Below, one piece after another: positions 43,794-53,143 of a DNA stretch of 64,000 nucleotides (its first letter is position 1; the number at the start of each line of letters is the position of its first letter). Origin of the DNA: Marinibium conchae (GTDB taxonomy: Bacteria; Pseudomonadota; Gammaproteobacteria; Enterobacterales; Alteromonadaceae); the NCBI RefSeq assembly GCF_015595035.1, contig NZ_JADNRN010000001.1, forward strand, positions 372,001 to 436,000, given 5' to 3'. Under the pieces are notes generated by a model, which searched no databases, was not told the DNA's origin, and was given only the letters and a program-made list of their open reading frames with translations. The position numbers and the translations under genes were made by a program.

Positions 43794-44681
43794 GTGAGTA
43801 AATTACCTGAGCAAGTTCTACCATCACAGCGGGAGCTACAAGCCGACTATGAAGTGAGTTTAATATCGTCGATTTTTACTCGAGATCTGCCTACTAGTGG
43901 TGAGCGCAGCGGTAAATCAGCTGCGCCAAACGCTGAAAAGAATAAGGAAATAAAAGCCGAACAAGCGCTTAATATCTATCAAAACAACTTTCTCGAGAAC
44001 GGCATACGTGCATTAGCAATTACCTTCCCAACAGTAGAAAACTTAATTAGCCCCGAAAGCTTTCGAGTGCTAGCCAAACATTACCTATTACACTATGAAA
44101 AGTCAGCGTTTGATTGGGCTGAATATGGCGCATCTATGCCTGAGTTTATTGATGAACAAGACGCTCTCGCTGACTCGCCATTTTTAAGTGAGTGCGCTGA
44201 ACTCGATTGGCTCATTCATCGCATACAGCGTGAAGCTGATGCCGACTTTGTGGCAGAGAGTTTTGCTAAGCTAGAAATAACTGAGCTTTCAGCTCTTCGT
44301 TTCACGCCAGCGCCCGGTTTGTGCATCATGCCATCGTGGTTTCCTGTGGTCGATTTGTATCAACTTGTGCACGATCCGTATTTGCAGTCGAAAGAAGCTG
44401 TGCTAGCGCGGGAAGACTTACTAAAAAACATCAATAAATCAATAAATAATGCACTTAATAGTGCAATAAATTCAGAACCACCTCGGTCTCTTGTAGTGTG
44501 GCGTGCAGAGTACAAAGCTCAGTTTGAATATGTATCGGATGCAGAGGCATCGGTCATCAACCATATCCTGAGTGAAGAGCCTGTTAGCCAAGTGATTGAA
44601 GCTGTTGTTAAGCATGACCTCGATTTGAGCGAATGGCTTAGCGAGGCAATACAGAAAAAACGAATTTTTGCCGTTGAATAA
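43794..44681 (+). CDS. bufC: DUF2063 partner protein of the MNIO enzyme
   Basis: The 295-residue protein has an N-terminal DUF2063 domain (about 55-150: LNIYQNNFLENGIRALAITF, PTVENLISPESFRVLAKHYL, SAFDWAEYGASMPEFID) and a beta-rich C-terminal domain similar to MbnC-type recognition proteins. It is expected to bind both precursor and enzyme. A linker of about 25 residues near the start is charged (GERSGKSAAPNAEKNKEIK). Start is GTG at 43794, four bases after the bufB stop, so the two are translationally linked. The order bufA-bufB-bufC is the standard one. Confidence 0.92.
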   Translation: MSKLPEQVLPSQRELQADYEVSLISSIFTRDLPTSGERSGKSAAPNAEKNKEIKAEQALNIYQNNFLENGIRALAITFPTVENLISPESFRVLAKHYLLHYEKSAFDWAEYGASMPEFIDEQDALADSPFLSECAELDWLIHRIQREADADFVAESFAKLEITELSALRFTPAPGLCIMPSWFPVVDLYQLVHDPYLQSKEAVLAREDLLKNINKSINNALNSAINSEPPRSLVVWRAEYKAQFEYVSDAEASVINHILSEEPVSQVIEAVVKHDLDLSEWLSEAIQKKRIFAVE

Positions 44682-44796
44682 GATTTTGTTGGGGCTGCCC
44701 TATGCAAAATGACAACAGCAACGATAAAAAATAAGCGAGCATAGCGTCATCAATGCGATGAATACTATTACTGAGAAGACTACCAAGAGGCCCACA

Positions 44797-45228
44797 ATGA
44801 GAAAGCTGATTAATTTATATAATACTGTGTTTGAAAAACTAGACTATTTGCAACCTGTCGGTCTTCTATTAGCTAGATTTTATGTGGCATGGGTGTTTTT
44901 CAAAGCGGGTTTAACTAAGCTTCGCGATTGGGACTCAACCTTGATGTTGTTCGAATATGAGTATGCTGTACCCTTATTGAACTTTGAAGTGGCCGCATAT
45001 TTAGCTACCTTCGGTGAAATTGTCTTGCCAGTTTTGTTGGTGTTGGGTTTGTTTGGCAGAAAGGCGGCAATTGGCTTGTTCATTGTTAACTATGTAGCAG
45101 TAATAAGTTTTGAGGATATGCCTGCGGCTGCCTTAAATGAGCATGTGTATTGGGGTATATTGATGTTGTTGGTTGCTATCTGGGGTGCAGGAAAGTTGTC
45201 GGTCGATAATTTGCTTAACATTAAATAG
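44797..45228 (+). CDS. bufD: DoxX-family membrane protein of the bufferin operon
   Basis: The frame opens at 44758, but ATG at 44797 follows a strong AAGAGG ribosome site, giving 143 residues. Four transmembrane helices are visible (PVGLLLARFYVAWVFFKAGL, AAYLATFGEIVLPVLLVLGL, AAIGLFIVNYVAVISF, YWGILMLLVAIWGAGKL). GLTKLRDWDSTLMLFEYEYAVPLL is the DoxX signature. DoxX proteins commonly end DUF2282/DUF692/DUF2063 operons and are thought to have a redox or membrane role, unproven. A terminator follows 50 bases after the stop. Confidence 0.9.
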   Translation: MRKLINLYNTVFEKLDYLQPVGLLLARFYVAWVFFKAGLTKLRDWDSTLMLFEYEYAVPLLNFEVAAYLATFGEIVLPVLLVLGLFGRKAAIGLFIVNYVAVISFEDMPAAALNEHVYWGILMLLVAIWGAGKLSVDNLLNIK

Positions 45229-45277
45229 GACATCTACTCACGCTGATCAATGTATAGCGACTCATTTATAAAACCAC

Positions 45278-45315
45278 AAAACCTTCAAAAACTCCTATGT
45301 TTTTGAGGGTTTTTA
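45278..45315 (+). terminator. terminator of the bufferin operon
   Basis: AACCTTCAAAAAC and GTTTTTGAGGGTT form a 13-bp stem with one mismatch around TCCTAT, followed by TTT. It ends the bufA-D operon. Confidence 0.85.
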
Positions 45316-45386
45316 GCTATTATCGTAGCTACATTAGAGTCCAGCGGCGATTTAGCTAAGCTGGTGAGTTCACTAGGACACCATTC

Positions 45387-47138
45387 ATGAGTTTACTTGG
45401 CTCCGTCGCCATCTTTCTGGCTGCAACGCTAATCGCTGTGCCGCTTTTCAAACGTCTTAAGCTAGGGGCTATTTTAGGTTATTTGATCGCCGGTGTGATT
45501 ATCGGTCCTTCGGCTCTTAATTTAGTGAACGACCCTTACACAATCTTGCATTTTGCCGAGCTTGGCGTGGTGCTTCTACTATTTGTGATTGGCTTGGAGC
45601 TTGAGCCAGCTACCCTATGGCGCATGCGCAACCAAATTATATTTAGCGGCGGTTCACAGCTCTTGGTGAGTGCTATTGTGATAGCCGCTTTTTCGCATTA
45701 TGTTCTAGCGGTGTCCTTCTCGGCGAGTATCGTTATTGGTTTGGGCTTAGCGCTATCCTCAACGGCCTTTGCGATTCAGCTCATGAATGAACAACGCATT
45801 TTGCAGAGCCCTCCTGGGCAGCAAGGTTTTTCGATCTTATTGATGCAAGACGTTGCTGTTATTCCTATATTATTGGCCGTAGCCGCGCTTGCCCCAGTAG
45901 CTACTGAAGCAGGAACGCCATGGTATATTAGCTTGGGTGCAGTGCTTGCAGTATTGCTCATCGGACGTTTCTTAATTAACCCGTTTTTACGCATTGTTGC
46001 GCGCTATGGTAGCAGTGAGGTAATGACCGCCGCGGCGCTATTTATTGTATTGGTAACCGCTTTAGTGATGGATCAAGTTGGTTTGAGTATGGGGATGGGC
46101 GCTTTTATTGCCGGCATACTCCTAGCAGATTCAAGCTTTAAGCATCAACTGGAAACTGAAATAGAACCCTTTAAGGGACTGTTATTAGGTTTGTTTTTTA
46201 TCGCCATTGGGATGAATCTCGATTTATCATTATTGGTAAATGAACCCGTATTTATTATCAGCATGAGCGTGTTGCTCGTTGCCGTTAAGGCCTTCATTAT
46301 TTTTGTCATACTGCGAGCATCAAAACAAAGTAATCGTGATTCGATAAGGGTGGCTTTGATGTTATCGCAAGGTGGCGAATTTGCTTTCGTTGTGATGACA
46401 CTGGCACTTTCAAACTCGGTGCTTAGCGCTGAAATTGCTGGGCAGGTCAATCTTATTGTGGGGCTTTCAATGGCGCTAACCTCGCCGGTGGTGATTGTGT
46501 ATTCCCTGTTCTTCAATACTCAAAATTGCCCTGCAGTTTATGATAGCTTCAACGATACTGGCGACCCGAAAGTGATCATTGCAGGCTTTGGTCGTTTTGG
46601 TCAAATTACCGGTCGAATTTTAGCGGCCAACGGTATTCCTTTCACTGCAATGGACAAAGATGCCGAGCACATCGAATTCGTCCGGAAATTTGGTAATAAA
46701 GTTTATTTTGGTGATGCAACAAGGCTCGATTTACTCAAAAAGTCAGGCATACAAGAGGCACGAGTGCTCCTTGTTGCCATCGACGACAAAGACGAAATAA
46801 ATGCGCTGGTGAAGTTAGTACAGCATGAATTTCCTCATATTAAGCTTATTGCTCGCGCAAGGCACAGGATGCACGCAGTAGAGCTAGCAAAAATGGGCGT
46901 TGATTTCTTTGTTCGCGAAATGTTCGACAGTGCTGTTTCAGCTTCAAAAGAGGTGCTAAAAGCCTATGGTTTCACTCAGGGGCAGGCTGATAACATGGCG
47001 AGTATTTTTGAGCAACACGACGTTGCTATGCTTGAAAGCGTAATACAGGACAACCTCGACCTGCCACAGCTTATTCAAACGGCCAAAGATGGCAGAGCAG
47101 AGTTGCAGCAATTGTTTGAAGAAGACAAGCAAGACTAA
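45387..47138 (+). CDS. Kef-type monovalent cation:proton antiporter with TrkA-N domain
   Basis: The 583-residue protein joins a CPA2 antiporter (about 1-375, about twelve helices; KLGAILGYLIAGVIIGPSAL, LFVIGLELEPATLWRMR, LGLALSSTAFAIQLMNEQ) to a TrkA-N regulatory domain (about 390-520; VIIAGFGRFGQITGRILA, VYFGDATRLDLLKKSGIQEA). This is the KefB/KefC architecture of potassium efflux systems that respond to glutathione adducts or pH. Neither kefF nor kefG is adjacent. The last 50 residues are helical and polar. It stands alone after the bufferin terminator. Confidence 0.92.
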   Translation: MSLLGSVAIFLAATLIAVPLFKRLKLGAILGYLIAGVIIGPSALNLVNDPYTILHFAELGVVLLLFVIGLELEPATLWRMRNQIIFSGGSQLLVSAIVIAAFSHYVLAVSFSASIVIGLGLALSSTAFAIQLMNEQRILQSPPGQQGFSILLMQDVAVIPILLAVAALAPVATEAGTPWYISLGAVLAVLLIGRFLINPFLRIVARYGSSEVMTAAALFIVLVTALVMDQVGLSMGMGAFIAGILLADSSFKHQLETEIEPFKGLLLGLFFIAIGMNLDLSLLVNEPVFIISMSVLLVAVKAFIIFVILRASKQSNRDSIRVALMLSQGGEFAFVVMTLALSNSVLSAEIAGQVNLIVGLSMALTSPVVIVYSLFFNTQNCPAVYDSFNDTGDPKVIIAGFGRFGQITGRILAANGIPFTAMDKDAEHIEFVRKFGNKVYFGDATRLDLLKKSGIQEARVLLVAIDDKDEINALVKLVQHEFPHIKLIARARHRMHAVELAKMGVDFFVREMFDSAVSASKEVLKAYGFTQGQADNMASIFEQHDVAMLESVIQDNLDLPQLIQTAKDGRAELQQLFEEDKQD

Positions 47139-47181
47139 ACATTCACCTTGGTATGAGTTAATTTTGCAAGGCGCATAAAGG

Positions 47182-48807
47182 CTACTGCTTAACAAAGTGC
47201 ATGTCGCGATAGGCGTGGCGTTTGCGCTCTCGTGAAGTGAAGGGATGCATTTTCATGCCACTGACTTCGTTTGCTAAGTTTAGCTCAAAGAGTAAAAACG
47301 CATTAGACGCCGCGTTTTGATTATCCCAAGTCACTTTGTATTTGTTGCCTTCAAATGGGCTAAGAGTGCCTTTGAGTGTGCTCATTCTTTGCGATGAGAT
47401 GCGTAGCTTGCCATCAATGGCTTCAATGATCATTTGCCCAAACCACGCATCCTGATAAATGCCTAGCACGTCGCTATCATTTATCAGCATGGGCTTTGTT
47501 GGAGTAGGGTCGGGTAATTTATTGGCCAAGTATTGTGACTCTTGTTCCGCTTGGTAATCACTGTAGGTTTGTACCCAGTCGTTCACTTCAGAATGAGTGC
47601 TGTCTTGAGTGGGTAAAAATGATTTTAAGATATGTTGCATCACCGACGAGCGCGCGCCGTAGTTAGAGCCATTGTTTAAAATAACCACGCCTAATTCTAA
47701 TTCGGGAATAAGTGATACAAAGGCCTGAAAACCAGACAGTGTGCCAGTATGAGAAAGCACTTTGTAGTGTTGTAAGTTCGACATACGCCATCCGTATCCA
47801 TAGCTTTTGAAGTGAGTGCCATCCCACTCTTGTTCGGTATTGCTCACTCTCATTATTGTGCGTGGTGTCCACATTGCTTGTAGTTGCGCTTCGGAAAATG
47901 GCAGGGTGCTTGGTGCGAGTAAGGCTTGTATCCATTTCGTCATCGACTCTGCATTACACACAATGCCCCCTGCAGCTACCGACATTTGCGCTTTAGGGCC
48001 GATGGCGTTTCTGGGAATGAGATACAGGCCACGCGCGTCGTTGTGAGCATAGGGAAGGGCGGTTTTTGCCAAGGCGCTTTTCGGAACGTCACCGGCATAA
48101 CAGCTCATATTCAATGGGGCAAAAATGTGCTTTTGCAAAAAGCTTGCATAAGATTCACCACTCACTCTAGCAATTAATTCGCCAACCGTGATGTAAAGCA
48201 CATTGCTATATGAATAAGCCGAGCGAAAGCTGTAATCGGGTGTTAAGTGCTTAAGGCGATGAATCACTTCTTGGCGGCTAAAGCCAGATGGCTCAGGCCA
48301 AATCATGCTATCTCCTGCACCAGAAACCAGACCACTTCTGTGCGTAAGCAGATCTTCAATGGTGAACTCTCGGCTTACCCAAGGATCTTGCATTTGAAAT
48401 TCAGGAAGATGGTCGATTACCTTATCTTTCCAGTTCAGCTTTTTTTGATCAACCAGCACAGCGAGCGCTGCGGCAGTGAAGGCTTTGCTGGTAGAAGCTA
48501 AACGAAAATAAGTGCCAGGTCTAACTGATTGGTTTTTGAGCAGTTGAGCGTTGGGTAGCAAGGGCACCTTATTCACATGTTCAGCGTTAATAAAGCTTTG
48601 ACCAAAACCATTTAGGAAAACAATGTCATTTTTGTGCACCACACCCACTGCCATGCCTGGTGTGTAGAAAGTTGATAGCGCAGAGACAATTTGCTGCTCT
48701 GTGGTTTGGGCATCAAAGCGGGCTTGTTCGCTGGCTAGTACTGGGTTTGGAAGAGTAATGAATAAAAAGGTAGAGAATGAAACAGCAGCTTGAATAATAG
48801 AGCGCAT
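47182..48807 (-). CDS. secreted class C beta-lactamase-like serine hydrolase
   Basis: The 541-residue protein has a signal peptide (FSTFLFITLPNPVLASEQ). The penicillin-binding fold motifs are present: SxxK in LASTSKAFTAAALAVL, YxN in AYSYSNVLYITVGEL, and HTG in LSHTGTLSGFQAF. A C-terminal lipocalin-like DUF3471 domain (about 430-540) follows, so it is more like a D-aminopeptidase or esterase than AmpC. It is one base downstream of a BASS-family transporter gene on the same strand, which suggests a joint role in hydrolysing and taking up a small acidic or peptide-like compound. Confidence 0.88.
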   Translation of the reverse strand: MRSIIQAAVSFSTFLFITLPNPVLASEQARFDAQTTEQQIVSALSTFYTPGMAVGVVHKNDIVFLNGFGQSFINAEHVNKVPLLPNAQLLKNQSVRPGTYFRLASTSKAFTAAALAVLVDQKKLNWKDKVIDHLPEFQMQDPWVSREFTIEDLLTHRSGLVSGAGDSMIWPEPSGFSRQEVIHRLKHLTPDYSFRSAYSYSNVLYITVGELIARVSGESYASFLQKHIFAPLNMSCYAGDVPKSALAKTALPYAHNDARGLYLIPRNAIGPKAQMSVAAGGIVCNAESMTKWIQALLAPSTLPFSEAQLQAMWTPRTIMRVSNTEQEWDGTHFKSYGYGWRMSNLQHYKVLSHTGTLSGFQAFVSLIPELELGVVILNNGSNYGARSSVMQHILKSFLPTQDSTHSEVNDWVQTYSDYQAEQESQYLANKLPDPTPTKPMLINDSDVLGIYQDAWFGQMIIEAIDGKLRISSQRMSTLKGTLSPFEGNKYKVTWDNQNAASNAFLLFELNLANEVSGMKMHPFTSRERKRHAYRDMHFVKQ

Positions 48808-48808
48808 A

Positions 48809-49684
48809 TTAACTCTTCTTAGGTTGTGCCTTGTAAGTCGTTTTATGATAACCCACTAGCAAGAAAGCGCCAACGTACATTGTGATCCCGTATACACCTG
48901 CAGCAATGCTATAAGCGCTATTATCGAGAAAGCTCACAGAAATCAGCATTGCCATCGTGGCATTTTGAGTGCCAATTTCGATGCCAAGTGTTAGTCCGTC
49001 TTTTTTGGATAAAGCACTCAGCTTTGCGATTAAGACCCCCAACACCGTTGCGCCAATATTCAATGCGAAGGTTAAAATGAAAACGTTAGGAAAAGACTCT
49101 TTCAGCGAATCAAACTCATCATAGGTGATAATCGCAATCAGCAAAATCATGAAAATAGTCGAAAAGTGCCGGAAAAAAGGCTCTGCACGTCGAGCTTGCT
49201 TAGAAAACAGGCGTCGTAACAACATGCCAAGGGAAATCGGCACAAGCAGCAGTACAATAAGTTTCAACGAAATGTCGAACAAGGAAAAGTGCGAAGCATC
49301 AGCTTGGGTGAAGTACTCAATCGAAAACTGAATTAAAAAGGGGGTGCTGACTACGCATATTAAGGTTGCGATAGCGGTTAAACTTACCGACAAAGCCAAG
49401 TTAGCCTTTGCGATATGACTGATCAAATTTGAGGTTGTGCCGCCGGGGCAGGCCGCTAGTATCATTAAGCCAATCGCAATTTCAGGTGGTGCCGAAAAAA
49501 CAATAGCGAGTACAAAAGCAAAAATAGGCAGTAATACCAGTTGCCCGAATAGGCCAATAACAACGGGTTTAGGCGCTTTGGTCAGTCGAGTGAAATCGTC
49601 CTTTACAAGGCTAAGGCCCATACCTAGCATGATGAATGCTAGCGTTGCTGGTAAAAGCACCTGCGTGAAAAAACTACCTTCCAA
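48809..49684 (-). CDS. bile acid:sodium symporter (BASS) family transporter
   Basis: The 291-residue protein has about nine hydrophobic helices and the BASS signatures MLGMGLSLVKDDFTRLTKAP, LILAACPGGTTSNLISHIAK (the conserved sodium-site crossover) and TLGIEIGTQNATMAMLISVS. Family members carry organic anions with sodium; the substrate is usually not bile acid in marine bacteria. It is the first gene of a two-gene operon with a secreted serine hydrolase. Nothing indicates its natural substrate. Confidence 0.93.
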   Translation of the reverse strand: MEGSFFTQVLLPATLAFIMLGMGLSLVKDDFTRLTKAPKPVVIGLFGQLVLLPIFAFVLAIVFSAPPEIAIGLMILAACPGGTTSNLISHIAKANLALSVSLTAIATLICVVSTPFLIQFSIEYFTQADASHFSLFDISLKLIVLLLVPISLGMLLRRLFSKQARRAEPFFRHFSTIFMILLIAIITYDEFDSLKESFPNVFILTFALNIGATVLGVLIAKLSALSKKDGLTLGIEIGTQNATMAMLISVSFLDNSAYSIAAGVYGITMYVGAFLLVGYHKTTYKAQPKKS

Positions 49685-49760
49685 TATATACGCCTTATGT
49701 TATGTGGCAATGATGTGCGTAGCTAAATAATTAGCTTGAGCATAGCAAAGTTGCTACGAG

Positions 49761-50507
49761 TTAGCTCATTTTAGCAAGCCAAGACAAAGGAGCTATACGC
49801 ATAATCCTATTGAGTATAGCCCAAGGCCAGCGTGGCACATAGCTATTGGCCCCCTCTTTTTCGATAGCCGATATAATCGCCTTACAGCCTGTTTCAGTGT
49901 CGACCATAAAGGGCACTTTTTCTACTTTTTCGTTAATTTCACTGCGAATGAAACCTGGATGTACGGTACTGACTTTTATCGGTGTTTTCATTAAGTCAAT
50001 GCGAATGCCTTCCGTAAGTGAGCTTATTGCAGCTTTTGTCGCGGCATACACCGTGAGCGCGCGTCGGAAGCCCCTCACAGCGCTTATTGATGAAATGGTT
50101 ACCAAATGGCCATGATTCTGCGCCCGAAAGATTTCAACGGCGGCCTCACATTGCGCTATTGCTGAAACAAAGTTGGTAATCGCTGTTTCTTTGTTGGCTT
50201 TGAAGTAGCCTGTGCCGATAGATGCACCTTTACCCATACCCGCATTCACAATTACCCTGTCGAGACTACCGAGTTCATCTTTGAATTCGTTAAACACGCG
50301 AAAGACAGCATCGTGATCATTTACGTCGAGCGACTTTATCACCACCGATATATTGGGGTTAATTTGGCTTAACTCGGTTTTCAGTTCTTCCAATCGCTCT
50401 ATTCTGCGAGCACAGAGTGCGAGGTTGCGCCCCATTTTCGCATACAGCAAAGCCATGCCCTTTCCAAGACCTGAACTTGCACCTGTGATGAGAATATTTT
50501 GTCGCAT
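49761..50507 (-). CDS. short-chain dehydrogenase/reductase (SDR)
   Basis: The 248-residue protein is a classic SDR: NAD(P) motif TGASSGLGKGMAL (about 7-19), RIERLEELKTEL, the NAGMGKG block and the catalytic YxxxK in YAATKAAISS with Ser in VTISSISAVRG. It is the third gene on this strand behind an acyl-CoA dehydrogenase and a phosphotransferase-family gene, 48 bases after the latter. The context suggests lipid or acyl-CoA catabolism, perhaps oxidation of a hydroxyacyl or alcohol intermediate. The exact substrate is unknown. Confidence 0.92.
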   Translation of the reverse strand: MRQNILITGASSGLGKGMALLYAKMGRNLALCARRIERLEELKTELSQINPNISVVIKSLDVNDHDAVFRVFNEFKDELGSLDRVIVNAGMGKGASIGTGYFKANKETAITNFVSAIAQCEAAVEIFRAQNHGHLVTISSISAVRGFRRALTVYAATKAAISSLTEGIRIDLMKTPIKVSTVHPGFIRSEINEKVEKVPFMVDTETGCKAIISAIEKEGANSYVPRWPWAILNRIMRIAPLSWLAKMS

Positions 50508-50555
50508 GGCTCTTCCTTATTATTATTCTTTAGAGTGTTGGCTGCTCGATTATTA

Positions 50556-51620
50556 TTACTTACTGCGCTTTATTACTTTTCTACAGCGGTGCATTAAATA
50601 TTGCACAAAAAACCAGATGTGCTTATAAGCGGGGTTTCTGGTTTGTTTGTGGTGATAGCGATAATATATTTGCTGTGCGATGGCCGCTAAACGAAACAGG
50701 CCATACACCTCGTAAAAGGCAAAGTCATCGGCCTTTAAGCCTTGTTTGCCACAGTAATATTCAATGACTTCTTGGCGAGTCATCATGCCCGGTAAATGGC
50801 TGGGTTGACGCCGCGTCGCTTTTGCTACTTTGTCGTCGTCTGCCTGTACCCAATAGGCTAGGCTATTGCCCAAATCCATCAGTGGGTCACCCAATGTTGC
50901 GAGCTCCCAGTCGAGCACTCCGATGATTTCCTGAGGATTTTGCGCATTCAATACCAAATTATCGAAGCGGTAGTCGTTGTGTGTAATGCATATTTTTTCA
51001 TTGCTCGGCATGTTGTCTTGCAACCAATCGGTAACCTTTCTACCGCGCGGTACATTCCAGGTTTTTGCCTTTTGGTAGCGATTAGTCCAGCCGCTAATTT
51101 GACGTTGTGTATACCCTTCGCCTTTACCGATATGTGATAGATCCGCTGCTTTGTAGTCAACATTATGTAAGTCGATTAAACCATCTAATGCCGATTCGCA
51201 AAGTTGACGTGTGTCGGCCTCCGATATCTGAAAACCTCGAGGCATATTTTGGCGTGGAATTATGCCGTCGAATTTTTGCATGATATAAAACTCAGCACCA
51301 ATAACGCTTTCGTCGTCGGTGTAGCCGAGCATATCGGGTACTTTTGGATAGACCGGTTTGAGAGCTTTTTGAAGCCGATATTCGCGCCCCATATCGTGGG
51401 CGCCTTTGGCTTTTGTGCCTGCTGGCGGGCGACGCAATATTACCGACTTATTCTCAAATGCTAGGCAGTAGGTCCAATTTGATGCGCCGCCTGAATATTG
51501 GGTAATAACTGGGTCACCGCTTAAATCTGCTATGTTGGCGCGTAGCCACTCTTTTAACGGCTCTACAGGAAGCTCTTCACCAGGGCGAACCGAGCCCGCT
51601 TTATCAACTAGACTAGTCAT
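50556..51620 (-). CDS. APH-family phosphotransferase linked to acyl-CoA dehydrogenase (ACAD10/11-like)
   Basis: The 354-residue protein has the aminoglycoside phosphotransferase fold: ITQYSGGASNWTYCLAFENK, VILRRPPAGTKAKGAHDMGRE, the catalytic HNDYRFDNLVLNA (with HxDxxxxN) and VLDWELATLGDPLMDLG. Proteins of this type occur beside, or fused to, acyl-CoA dehydrogenases, as in ACAD10/ACAD11, where the kinase phosphorylates 4-hydroxyacyl-CoA ahead of the dehydrogenase. The start overlaps the stop of the dehydrogenase gene by one base (TAATG), so translation is coupled. This makes 4-hydroxy fatty acid degradation a good hypothesis. Confidence 0.9.
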   Translation of the reverse strand: MTSLVDKAGSVRPGEELPVEPLKEWLRANIADLSGDPVITQYSGGASNWTYCLAFENKSVILRRPPAGTKAKGAHDMGREYRLQKALKPVYPKVPDMLGYTDDESVIGAEFYIMQKFDGIIPRQNMPRGFQISEADTRQLCESALDGLIDLHNVDYKAADLSHIGKGEGYTQRQISGWTNRYQKAKTWNVPRGRKVTDWLQDNMPSNEKICITHNDYRFDNLVLNAQNPQEIIGVLDWELATLGDPLMDLGNSLAYWVQADDDKVAKATRRQPSHLPGMMTRQEVIEYYCGKQGLKADDFAFYEVYGLFRLAAIAQQIYYRYHHKQTRNPAYKHIWFFVQYLMHRCRKVIKRSK

Positions 51621-52840
51621 TATCTATACTTTTTAAGTTCTAAGCGAGTCACCATGCCCATATGCACTTCGTCAGGGCCGTCGGCTAAACGTAAAGAGCG
51701 CGCGCCCGCTGCAAATTTAGCCAGTGGGAAATCTTCACACATACCAGCACCGCCGTGCATTTGTAAGGCCATATCAACCACTTCTTGAAGCATATTGGGC
51801 ACAACCACTTTGATTGCCGATATATCCACCATGGCATTCTTTACGCCAAGGTTGTCAATTTTCCATGCGGCTTGCAAAGTCAATAAACGAGCCTGCTCTA
51901 TCTTCATTCGAGCCATCGCAATACGCTCGCCATTGCCACCTAATTTGATGATAGGTGAACCAAAGGCAACACGTTCAAAACCGCGTTTAATAGCCAGTTC
52001 TAAGGCCTTTTCGGCCATGCCGATTGCGCGCATGCAATGATGTATCCTGCCGGGGCCTAAGCGTCCTTGAGCGATTGCAAATCCCTTACCCATACCCACT
52101 AAAAGATTCGCTTTGGGAACACGGACGTTAGTGAAGTGCATCTCGCCATGACCAAAGGGAGCATCGTAATCGCCGTAGGCAGTTAACATGCGCTTAATTT
52201 CAATCCCGGGTGTGTCGAGGGGCACAATTACCATGCTATGCTGGCTATGACGGTCGTTTTCCGGGTTAGACAAGCCCATAAAAATGCACACTTTAGCATT
52301 CGGGTGCCCAAGCCCTGTCGACCACCATTTCTTGCCGTTGATAACTATGTCGCCACCATCTTCTTCAATGGTGGCTTGCATGTTGGTTGCATCAGATGAC
52401 GCTACATCTGGTTCGGTCATGCCGAACACTGAGCGTATCTCGCCGGTGAGCAGTGGCGTTAACCACTTCTCTTGCTGCTCTTTATTACCAAAATGATATA
52501 ACACTTCCATGTTGCCGGTGTCGGGCGCATTACAATTGAATATCTCAGGAGCAAACAAATAGCGGCCGGTTTCTTCCGCTAGTGGCGCATACTCAAGTGT
52601 GGTTAAGCCTTGTGCTAGCTCTGCGTCGGGTAAAAATAGGTTCCACAGGCCCGCCGCCTTTGCTTTTTCTTTTAAGGGCTCAATGGCCGGATGTACCTTC
52701 CACGACTTCCAGTCACCCGTTGGATTGAGTTCTGCTAATTCGGCGTATACTTGATCTTCAATCGGCGCGACGTGCTGAAGTAAAAAGCTCCTTATCCGAC
52801 CTAAGTAGTCTTTCGTTTTTTCGTTATGAGAAAAATCCAT
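51620..52840 (-). CDS. acyl-CoA dehydrogenase family protein (ACAD11-like)
   Basis: The 406-residue flavoenzyme shows acyl-CoA dehydrogenase blocks: EYAPLAEETGRYLFAPEIFN, SVFGMTEPDVASSDATNMQA, INGKKWWSTGLGHPNAKVCI, and the C-terminal MALQMHGGAGMCEDFPLAKF. It resembles the dehydrogenase half of ACAD10/11 rather than short-chain enzymes. It is the first gene of a three-gene unit with the phosphotransferase and the SDR. Acyl-CoA dehydrogenases introduce a 2,3 double bond using FAD. Start ATG 52840. Confidence 0.92.
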   Translation of the reverse strand: MDFSHNEKTKDYLGRIRSFLLQHVAPIEDQVYAELAELNPTGDWKSWKVHPAIEPLKEKAKAAGLWNLFLPDAELAQGLTTLEYAPLAEETGRYLFAPEIFNCNAPDTGNMEVLYHFGNKEQQEKWLTPLLTGEIRSVFGMTEPDVASSDATNMQATIEEDGGDIVINGKKWWSTGLGHPNAKVCIFMGLSNPENDRHSQHSMVIVPLDTPGIEIKRMLTAYGDYDAPFGHGEMHFTNVRVPKANLLVGMGKGFAIAQGRLGPGRIHHCMRAIGMAEKALELAIKRGFERVAFGSPIIKLGGNGERIAMARMKIEQARLLTLQAAWKIDNLGVKNAMVDISAIKVVVPNMLQEVVDMALQMHGGAGMCEDFPLAKFAAGARSLRLADGPDEVHMGMVTRLELKKYR

Positions 52841-53143
52841 CGTGCGTCATCCTATAAGGCGTTTGTGATGTTTTAATCATAGTGGATATTGTCATTTAAG
52901 CGTACTTTGTTTCGTTTGGGTTAATTCATAACTTTCATGAATAGTATTGAGAGCATTAAATAGTCTACTAATGTGAGATTTTTGACGCTTATTGTTTTTT
53001 AAAGCTAATTAAAACATTGGTTTAGGTCTGCTGGGGGTTCTGTGCTTTCACTCTGTACATAGATGCTATCAATAGTTGCTATTAAAAAGCGACTCATTTA
53101 CTCCATCACGCTTTAGCTATGCTCCTCACAAATTGCTAGAGGC
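52841..53143. other. intergenic region upstream of the ACAD operon
   Basis: About 300 bases, AT-rich, with one inverted repeat ATTCAT-N7-ATGAAT (52924-52942) that may be an operator for the acyl-CoA dehydrogenase operon. I see no gene. Confidence 0.35.
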
